Source: Streptomyces zinciresistens K42
Lineage (GTDB): Bacteria; Actinomycetota; Actinomycetes; Streptomycetales; Streptomycetaceae
Reading direction: 5' to 3'
NCBI RefSeq assembly: GCF_000225525.1
Contig: NZ_AGBF01000052.1
Location: 1 to 38,628 of the forward strand
DNA: 38,628 nucleotides
This document shows, piece by piece, positions 32,011 through 38,628 of the stretch. Each line of letters opens with the position of its first letter. The first letter of the stretch is position 1. The position numbers and the translations under genes were made by a program. A model generated the notes under the pieces. It searched no databases. It worked only from the letters and a program-made list of their open reading frames with translations, and was not told the origin of the DNA.

Positions 32011-35000
32011 TCAGGCCGCGTGTCGCGGGCCCTTGCCCGGCGGCGGGTCGAGTACGGTTCGGTACTCGTCGCCGGTGACTCGGGCCTCTTCCATGCGGTC
32101 GTAGAGGTCGAGGATGAGGTCCTTGGTGCGGTAGGCGCCGCCGCGGGCGGCCTCGTCCTCGCGCTTCACCACGGGGAAGGTGTCCATGACGTACTCCACG
32201 TCCGCCTTGCTGACCCCGTAGAGGTGGAACAGCGCTGCGTCCAGCTCCACGCGCAGCAGCTCCCGGCGTCCCTCGTCCCACCTGAACGGGGCTCCCTCGT
32301 AGCCAAGGTCTTCGGCGAAGTCGGCCATGTCCCGGCTGGTGTAGGCGAGTTCCACCACACGAGCGGTGAACCACTCCGCCCCGCCTGGCACCGCGCGGAA
32401 GTCGGCGAGCCGCGGAACCGGGAGTTGGTAGAGGTAGCCGTACGTCAGGTGCGTTCCGGCGATCTTCTGCCGGATCACGTAGTCGAAGAGGAACGACGAC
32501 ATGCACGCCTGGAGCAGCGCAGCCGACTCGGCGTCCTCCGGGAACATGAGCGGGTTGGTGTGCCCGACGCCGTAAGGCGGGAGCACGGTCGCCATGGTCG
32601 TCCGGGTGTCAGTGGAGCGGGCGATGTCCCGCCACCCCAACAGCCACCCGTTCCACCACTTCCGCTCCGCCAGCCGCGTCTCCACCCCCGCCCACATGAT
32701 CCGGTTCCCGTTCTTGTCCCGCTTCCCCGAGTCCACGTCGAACTCCGGCACCCAGTACCGGGGCAGCGGTGCGAAGTCGGGGTCGCCGTGCTGTTCCGGC
32801 GTCACGCGCGGGAGGGTGCCGACGTTGGCCTGGGCCTGGGTCTGGCCCTCGTACGTGCCGAGGCGGTGGTCGAAGTGGTGGAGCATCTTCGCCTCGTAGA
32901 GCGGGAGATAGCGGCGCGTCCTCCCCTCTTCGTCGATGCGCGTGAAGACGTTGCCGGTCAACTGCCAGCCTTCGTCGGCCAGTTCCTGCTTGCCCTTGAA
33001 CAGGTGGGAGTCGTTGGACATGTGGAACATGGCCATGAACGTCAGACCCCACGGGTTGGTCCCACCCCAGCCGTTCTCGTCCGGCTCCTTCATCAGCACC
33101 GGGACTCGGCGATAGATCCCGAGGGTGATCTCCGCATCCCGCCGGGTGCGGAACACCGGAAGCGTGCCCGTGTTGGGGTTGACCAGCAGGATCTCCTCCG
33201 GAGGCATGGCGAACCGCCGGCCGTCCAGGTCCTCCATGTACCGGGTGCTGAAGGCGAAGGACGCCTCGTCGACGCGCGCGCCGACGCCAGTGACGGTGAA
33301 CAGAGAGAAACGCACCGAGTGGTGCACGTCCCGGCTGAGGATGAACGCCTCGTTCTCGAAGTCCAGGAACGACACGAGGCGCGCCGTACGCACCAGGTCT
33401 GAGAAGAACGGTGCCGTCGTCGCGTCGGTGGCGATGCCGGTCGGCAGGACCAGGCCCAGCCGCCCGGTCGGCGCGATGCCCAGGGAGGCGGCCTCGGCGA
33501 AGACGGCGTACGTGTTGACGTCGCCGCGTCCGGCCAGCGGGAAGCGGCCCGAGTCGCGCAGCAGATGGCTGACGCCCTCGGAGAGGCGGCGCGCGTCGAT
33601 GAACTCGGTGTGCAGCGTATGGTCCGTCTCCTCCTCGCTCTCGGCCAGCGCGTCGATCATGCGCTCGCGGGCCGCCTTGTTCGCGGCGCCCGCGATCTTC
33701 TCGTCACGGGTGGCGAAGAACTCCTGTTCCTGGAGCTTGACCCGCTCCCACGGCGGATTCCCCAGCACACAACTGAACCCACCCTTCCACCCGGTCCGCT
33801 CGTCCACCCCCGGCGCCTTCGCATCCGCCGGAACCCGGAACACCTCCGGGAACTCCAGGTGCCAGTGGAAGAACCGGTACTCCTCCCGGAGCCGTACGAC
33901 CTCCTCCACCGTGCCGCCCGGCAGGCTCGCGCCGCCGTCCTCGGAGTGCAGGGTGAGCAGGGACTGCGTGGTCAGCGCGGGCGGTGTCGCCGTCTTCGTC
34001 TTCTTCCAGACGAACGCCGCGCACCACGCGTCGGCCAGCTCCAGGGCCCGGATGTAGTCCGGGGAGGTGGTCAACTCGCGGTACGCCTTGGCCTGGTTTC
34101 GGACGTCCTCCAGTTCCTGCGAGTCCGTCCCGGTGATCGCCGAGACCGTCTCGCCGAACGCCGAGTTGGACTCGGCCAGCACCTCCTCCTCCGCGAACAG
34201 GGCGTCCTGGTTCGCCCCGTGGCGCAGCGCGATCTTCCACGCGGTCCGCTCCGCCGCGTTGCGCTTCTTCAGGTCGGTGACGTGCTTCGGCTCGTCGCCC
34301 TCCAGCGGCTTGAACGCGTCGTCGGGCAGGCCCTCGGCCAGCAGCTTCGGCGTGGTGCCCAGGAGGCCGTTGCCGTGCTTGATGTGGGCGTCGAGGAAGG
34401 TGAGCGGCCGGCCCGGCCTCATCGCCTCGATCCACAACGACACCTTGGCCAGCTCCACGGCCATCTCGTTGAGGTCAACGCCGTACACGCACCGCGCGAT
34501 GACGTCCCGCAGCGCGTGCCGTACGTCTTCGGCGCTCGGCTCGGGGTCGTCGGTGCGGATCTCGGCGAGGCGGCGGGCGATACGGCGGGCGGCGGCGACC
34601 AGGAAGTGGCCGGAGCCGCAGGCGGGGTCGCACACCGTCAGGGCGAGCAGCGCGTCCTCGCGCTCCTTCTGCGTCGTACCGGACTTCACGGCCTGGTCAA
34701 TGACCGGGTCGAGGGTGGAGTCGAGGAGGCAGTCGATGAGGGGGGATGGGGTGTAGTAGGAGCCGGAGGTCTTGCGGTCGTTGCCGTCCAGCTTGGCCAG
34801 GACGTACTCGTTGCCCTCGCCGAGGCGCGGCTCCAGTTCGAGCAGTGACTCGTAGACCGAGCCGAGCTCGTCGGCGCCGAGGTGGCGGTAGTCGACCTTG
34901 CGGGGGCGGCCCAGCTTGGCGTCGTACACCTCGGACAGGGCGCGTACGGCCTCGTACAGGGACTGGTTGGCCAGGCTGAGGCCGTCCAGGATCGCGTCCG

Positions 35001-36165
35001 TGGCGGTGGGCTCGAACAGGCCGCCCAGCGCCGGGAGGCCGAGTTCGGGACGGCCGCCCGGCGTGCCGAGACCCTCGATGACCAGACGCAACGCCTGCCA
35101 CTGGTCGCCGTGCAGGGTGCCGGTGCGGCGGGCGACGCGGCGCAGGCGGGCCGTGGAGAAGTACTTCTCGTACGTGTCGCAGGCCTGCTCGGTGGCGTCC
35201 GGGTGCAGGAGCAGGTCGCGGTCCTCGGTGACGAAGAGGAACAGCAGGCGGTAGGCGAGGCGGAGCAGGGCCGGGTGGAGGTCGTCGCGGACGTTCTTGT
35301 CGCGGGTGGTGCGCAGGGCGTCGCGCAGGTCGGCGTTGTCGGGGTGGGCGATCAGGCCCGTGCCGATCACGGTCAGGGCCTTCTCGACGCCCTTGCGGAG
35401 TTCCTTCAGGGCGCGGGTGCCGCTGTCGATGGCCTCGGTGCGCCACTTCTCCAGCAGGCAGGTCGCGGCCGGCTCGCCCTCGGCGCGGGGCTCGAAGCGG
35501 GTGCGGTGCAGCAGGCGCCACAGGAGGACGAAGTCGTCGGAGCGGTCGCCGTCGAAGATCGCCCGGAGGTCGAACTCGATGAACGCGGCGCCGGTGAGGG
35601 AGGCGGACTCGCGCAGCAGGCGCAGCTGGCGGCCGTTGGAGAGGACGCCCCAGAGGGTGGAGTCCGCCGAGCGGTTGAGGTACTCCTGCACCATCGACTG
35701 GGGGGCCTGCTTGGCCAGTTCGGTGGTGCGCGTGTCGAGGGGGACGTTCCAGCCGGTGAGGTGGACGGGGACGTGCGCCCAGTGGTGGCTGACCTCGAAG
35801 TCCTTCTCGCCGTCGTGGGAGGGCAGGCCGGGCGCGGGGACGGGGGTGAGGGCGCCGAAGCCGAGCTGCTCGAACAGGGGCAGCAGCCAGCGTTCGGTGG
35901 TTACCCCGACCGCGTGCACGCCGGGGTCGGCGTCGGCGCCGTCGCGGGCCAGGGCGTCCTGGTAGGCGGCCCACACGCCGCGCAGGTAGCCCCAGGAGCG
36001 CTCGGCGGCGTCCCGTACCGAGTCACCCTTGGCGTACAGGCGGTAGTCGGCGGGCTTGGAGCCGGTCTGCTCCTTGCCCTCCTTGATGCGGACCAGGAGG
36101 TCGTACGGCAGGAGGCCGCCGACGGTGGCGACGGAGTCGGTGACGAGGGTCCTGGCGGTACTCAT
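32011..36165 (-). CDS. Large DNA adenine N6-methyltransferase, DrmMI-like (class 1 DISARM type)
   Basis: 1384 aa. A long N-terminal region is followed by the methyltransferase core: motif I VCDPACGSGHFLVAAARRIA (Asp513-Phe521), motif II-like VYGVDLNEMAVELAKVSLWIE, and motif IV CVLGNPPWERVK (Asn803-Pro-Pro-Trp), the NPPY/W signature of N6-adenine enzymes of the Eco57I/gamma type. The region after about 850 (for example FLDFENEAFILSRDVHHSVRFSLF and YLPLYEAKMLHHFDHRLGTY) is the usual target-recognition part of such proteins. ATG 36165 overlaps the stop of the upstream helicase gene by 4 bp. SNF2 helicase followed by a large adenine methyltransferase is the drmD-drmMI order of class 1 DISARM, but drmA, drmB and drmC are not downstream here. 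Confidence 0.82.
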   Translation of the reverse strand: MSTARTLVTDSVATVGGLLPYDLLVRIKEGKEQTGSKPADYRLYAKGDSVRDAAERSWGYLRGVWAAYQDALARDGADADPGVHAVGVTTERWLLPLFEQLGFGALTPVPAPGLPSHDGEKDFEVSHHWAHVPVHLTGWNVPLDTRTTELAKQAPQSMVQEYLNRSADSTLWGVLSNGRQLRLLRESASLTGAAFIEFDLRAIFDGDRSDDFVLLWRLLHRTRFEPRAEGEPAATCLLEKWRTEAIDSGTRALKELRKGVEKALTVIGTGLIAHPDNADLRDALRTTRDKNVRDDLHPALLRLAYRLLFLFVTEDRDLLLHPDATEQACDTYEKYFSTARLRRVARRTGTLHGDQWQALRLVIEGLGTPGGRPELGLPALGGLFEPTATDAILDGLSLANQSLYEAVRALSEVYDAKLGRPRKVDYRHLGADELGSVYESLLELEPRLGEGNEYVLAKLDGNDRKTSGSYYTPSPLIDCLLDSTLDPVIDQAVKSGTTQKEREDALLALTVCDPACGSGHFLVAAARRIARRLAEIRTDDPEPSAEDVRHALRDVIARCVYGVDLNEMAVELAKVSLWIEAMRPGRPLTFLDAHIKHGNGLLGTTPKLLAEGLPDDAFKPLEGDEPKHVTDLKKRNAAERTAWKIALRHGANQDALFAEEEVLAESNSAFGETVSAITGTDSQELEDVRNQAKAYRELTTSPDYIRALELADAWCAAFVWKKTKTATPPALTTQSLLTLHSEDGGASLPGGTVEEVVRLREEYRFFHWHLEFPEVFRVPADAKAPGVDERTGWKGGFSCVLGNPPWERVKLQEQEFFATRDEKIAGAANKAARERMIDALAESEEETDHTLHTEFIDARRLSEGVSHLLRDSGRFPLAGRGDVNTYAVFAEAASLGIAPTGRLGLVLPTGIATDATTAPFFSDLVRTARLVSFLDFENEAFILSRDVHHSVRFSLFTVTGVGARVDEASFAFSTRYMEDLDGRRFAMPPEEILLVNPNTGTLPVFRTRRDAEITLGIYRRVPVLMKEPDENGWGGTNPWGLTFMAMFHMSNDSHLFKGKQELADEGWQLTGNVFTRIDEEGRTRRYLPLYEAKMLHHFDHRLGTYEGQTQAQANVGTLPRVTPEQHGDPDFAPLPRYWVPEFDVDSGKRDKNGNRIMWAGVETRLAERKWWNGWLLGWRDIARSTDTRTTMATVLPPYGVGHTNPLMFPEDAESAALLQACMSSFLFDYVIRQKIAGTHLTYGYLYQLPVPRLADFRAVPGGAEWFTARVVELAYTSRDMADFAEDLGYEGAPFRWDEGRRELLRVELDAALFHLYGVSKADVEYVMDTFPVVKREDEAARGGAYRTKDLILDLYDRMEEARVTGDEYRTVLDPPPGKGPRHAA

Positions 36166-38628
36166 GCGCCCACTCCCTGGGGGAACGTCGGGGCCGGACG
36201 GTAGTGGTACACGCCCAGGATGTCCGGGTCGCCCTGGGGGACGACCTTCAGGCCCGCGAGACGGGCGCGGGAGGCGGTGCGGACCCTGCGGTGCGATGCC
36301 TCCAGGGTGCGGCCCAACTCAGCCGACTGGTCCCGCAGTTCGGGCATGATCGCGGGAAGGGCGGCCAGGATCTCGGCGATGTTCTCGGTGGCGAACGTGG
36401 GGTCGGTGTTCTGGGTGGCGCGGGCGTCGAGGAGAGCCAGCGCCTCGTCCTCCGGCAGCCAGTCGGGGGCGTCGGGCCTGCCCCGGTAGGCGACCACGCG
36501 GGCGTCCTCGGCGAGTTGCTCGCGCACCGAGCCGTCACGGGCCGGCAGGTTCAGCTGGAAGCGGTGGCGCACCAGCAGGAGCGTGGTGTTCCGCTCCACG
36601 GCCTTCGTACGGACGACTCCGCAGCGGCGGGCCGGGCGCTGCCACTCTGGGACCTTGCCGGCGTCGTCGAGAGCCGCGTCCAGCACGAAGCGGGCGACGG
36701 CGGCGACCACCGGGTCGGTGCGGGTGAGGGCGGCCTCGCCGCGCGGGGCGCTGGGGGCGTCGTGGAAGACGACCGGGCGGGGGTGGCGGGGGCCGAGCGC
36801 GTGCGCGATGGTGTCGCGCAGGCCCTGCGGGAGGGCGTCGGTGTGCGCGGTGAAGCCGCCCTGCTTCGTCGCGGCGGGCATACCGCGCAGGGCGCCCAGG
36901 GCGCGGCGGGTGAAGTCCCGTACCTCCTCGCCGGTGCCGAGCGCGGCAAGAATCTCGTCGACCTCGGCGGCCACCTCGTCCTTCTTGATGGTGAGCTGGG
37001 CGTAGCGGGAGCGGTGGCGTTTCTCCCGGTGGGCGGAGGACTGCCAGGCGATCTCCAGCTGCTCGGCCACCTCCTCCTGCGCGAACAGCCCCTCCTGCTC
37101 GTACGGCGACCGCTCACCGCGCAGGATCAGTCCCTCGAAGACGGCCTGCATGGCGCTCTCTGACTCCTGCGGCACGGGCACGGAGATGCCGGTGACCCGG
37201 CGGATGCGCTCGTGCTTGCGGAGCAGGACGTTGAGGACGATGCCGTCGACGGGGTTGTCGGCGCCGTACAGGGTGAGCGCCTTGACGACGTCGGTGCGCT
37301 GGCCGAAGCGGTCCACGCGGCCCTCGCGCTGCTCGTGGCGGGTCGGGTTCCACGCGAGGTCGTAGTGGACGACGGCGTCGAAGGACTCCTGGAGGTTGAC
37401 GCCCTCGGAGAGGCAGTCGGTGGCGACCAGGACGCGGCGCTCGGGCGCGGGGTTGCCCTCCTCGTCGGTACCGCACAGCTCGGCGATGCGGGTGACCCGC
37501 TGGTCGGGCGAGAGTTCGCCGGTGACGGAGGCGACCGCGACCGGGTGTTCGGTGCCCTTCTTGTTGAGGATCTTCTTAAGGTGGTCGGCCACGTAGTCGG
37601 CGGTCGCGATGTAGCGGCAGAAGACGATGGGCCGGTAGCCCTGGTCGAGGAGGTCGGAGACGGTGGTGATCAGCTTCTTCAGCTTGGCGTCGCGGGTCGG
37701 GCCGTAGAGCTTCCTGGCCGCTTCGGCCATGGCGACCAGGCGGGCCTTCTCCTCGTCGTCGGCGTCGTCGTCGGCCTCGGTCTCGGTGCCGGTGGCCTCG
37801 GTGCCGGTGGCGTCGGTGCCGGTGGCCGCGGGACCGGCGGCCTTGGGGAGGCGGATGCCAGGTACGGCGTCCGCGGACTCGGGGGTCTCGCTGTCGGCCG
37901 GGTCGGAGACGGTGCGCTCCCCGGTGCGGTCCGCCTCGGCGGGGGTGTCCGCCTCCTCGACGCCGGCGCGCGTGTTCAGGGACTGCACGGCGGCGGCCGG
38001 GGAAGAGGACAGGGTGCGCAGCAGGGCGAGGGTGGACCACCAGCGCTGGCGCTGCTGGAGGGCGCCGTCGGCCGCGCGTACGGTCTCGCGGGCGTACGAC
38101 AGGACCTCGTCGAGGAGCCTCTTGTAGTCGCGGTGCAGGGTGTAGGCGGTCTCGGCGGTGTCCCGGGAGGACGGGAAGTGCGCGCCGTCCTGGAAGTCCT
38201 CGCGGATGTCGGCGCGGCGGCGCTGCACGAAGAACTCGGCGAGCAGCCTGCGGCCCGCGTCGGTGTCGAGGGGGACGGCGGCCAGGCGGTCGTCGAGCAG
38301 GCCGATCAGGCGACGGAAAGGCTCTTCCTTACCGCTGTGCGGGGTGGCCGTGACCAGCAGGAGGTGGCGGTCGGTCCGGTCGGCGAGAGCGCGCAGCAGT
38401 GCGTACCGCCGCTGGGAGGAGCGGGCGGACGCGCCGACCGTGGTGTCGGAGACGCAAGAATGCGCCTCGTCGACGATCACCAGGTCGGGGCAGTGACGCA
38501 GGAAGTCCTCGCGGTGGCGGGGGGACTTGATGAAGTCGGTGGAGACGACGTACGCGCCGTCCGGGCGGAACACCGACTGGCCGTACGGGGTCTCGCGCTC
38601 CAGACGGCCGATCGTGGACGGCAGCACG
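36162..38628 (-). CDS. SNF2/SF2 helicase, DrmD-like, truncated by the window edge
   Basis: 822 residues visible; the N-terminus with Walker A lies beyond the right edge. Motif II is VIVDEAHSC, motif III is LLVTATPHSGKEEPF, and the C-terminal helicase lobe has FCRYIATADYVADHL, RVLVATDCLSEGVNLQESFDAVVHYDLAWNPTRHEQREGRVDRFGQ-type motifs V and VI (arginine fingers present). An acidic, low-complexity insert (about ATGTEATGTETEADDDADDEE) separates the lobes. It is coupled to the methyltransferase by a 4-bp overlap. By motifs it is an SNF2-related ATPase; DrmD is the best match by arrangement, other phage-defence helicase-methylase pairs are possible. Confidence 0.8.
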   Translation of the reverse strand, partial: VLPSTIGRLERETPYGQSVFRPDGAYVVSTDFIKSPRHREDFLRHCPDLVIVDEAHSCVSDTTVGASARSSQRRYALLRALADRTDRHLLLVTATPHSGKEEPFRRLIGLLDDRLAAVPLDTDAGRRLLAEFFVQRRRADIREDFQDGAHFPSSRDTAETAYTLHRDYKRLLDEVLSYARETVRAADGALQQRQRWWSTLALLRTLSSSPAAAVQSLNTRAGVEEADTPAEADRTGERTVSDPADSETPESADAVPGIRLPKAAGPAATGTDATGTEATGTETEADDDADDEEKARLVAMAEAARKLYGPTRDAKLKKLITTVSDLLDQGYRPIVFCRYIATADYVADHLKKILNKKGTEHPVAVASVTGELSPDQRVTRIAELCGTDEEGNPAPERRVLVATDCLSEGVNLQESFDAVVHYDLAWNPTRHEQREGRVDRFGQRTDVVKALTLYGADNPVDGIVLNVLLRKHERIRRVTGISVPVPQESESAMQAVFEGLILRGERSPYEQEGLFAQEEVAEQLEIAWQSSAHREKRHRSRYAQLTIKKDEVAAEVDEILAALGTGEEVRDFTRRALGALRGMPAATKQGGFTAHTDALPQGLRDTIAHALGPRHPRPVVFHDAPSAPRGEAALTRTDPVVAAVARFVLDAALDDAGKVPEWQRPARRCGVVRTKAVERNTTLLLVRHRFQLNLPARDGSVREQLAEDARVVAYRGRPDAPDWLPEDEALALLDARATQNTDPTFATENIAEILAALPAIMPELRDQSAELGRTLEASHRRVRTASRARLAGLKVVPQGDPDILGVYHYRPAPTFPQGVGA
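37785..37829 (-). repeat. 15-bp tandem repeat inside the DrmD-like helicase gene
   Basis: Three units of ggtgccggtggcNNc (plus-strand reading) encode the ATGTE/ATGTD repeats of the interlobe linker. Confidence 0.75.

Noticed and set aside
18408..38628. A prophage or conjugative element
   Set aside because: No intact integrase, structural, replication or transfer gene is visible; content is defence and regulatory only.

Overview
The window is high-GC, uses GTG and TTG starts, packs genes into 4-bp-overlapping operons, and carries Streptomyces hallmarks: a complete arginine operon with ArgR, WhiJ/DUF397-type regulators, and very rare TTA leucine codons. I read it as a Streptomyces (or very close actinomycete) chromosome. 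All family names come from reading motifs by eye; no database was searched.

Left half (1-17.7 kb), core-like. From the left edge: the start of a sigma-70-like factor, a Tat-exported glycerophosphodiester phosphodiesterase, a PlsC acyltransferase, a TetR/DHA2-efflux pair with a palindromic operator, and an aldo/keto reductase. Then come argH, a secreted protein built from two almost identical copies of one domain, and a PPOX-type flavin protein. A three-gene extracytoplasmic flavin electron-transfer operon follows: an NOX/ferric-reductase-like membrane flavoprotein, a protein with two FMN-binding domains, and the flavin transferase ApbE. The leftward operon argC-argJ-argB-argD-argR ends this part. 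Both arginine transcription units (argC and argH) start at promoters whose -35 and -10 lie inside tandem ARG boxes with identical geometry.

Right part (17.7-38.6 kb), accessory. Directly upstream of argC the sequence changes to debris, including an integrase/transposase C-terminus. A defence island follows: (i) a leftward RelE-like/UvrD-like helicase fusion; (ii) divergent from it, a rightward cluster of a PD-(D/E)xK nuclease and a large Ski2-like helicase resembling Hachiman (HamA/HamB), a 232-aa helical protein I do not recognise, and a DUF262/DUF1524 nuclease fused to an alkyltransferase-like domain whose C-terminal domain lies in another frame; (iii) a ComF-like phosphoribosyltransferase coupled to a DprA-like protein; (iv) a RsbW-like ATPase, XRE/DUF5753 and DUF397 regulatory set; (v) a coupled SNF2-like helicase and large adenine methyltransferase resembling class 1 DISARM DrmD/DrmMI, with the helicase cut by the right edge.

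Three in-frame TTA codons (one in the HamA-like gene, two in the ComF-like gene) suggest that parts of the island depend on the bldA tRNA and so on developmental stage. The best candidates for something undescribed are the composite locus 18.4-28.4 kb, the DUF262-alkyltransferase fusion with its frame break, and a possible arginine-rich leader peptide in the argH 5' UTR.
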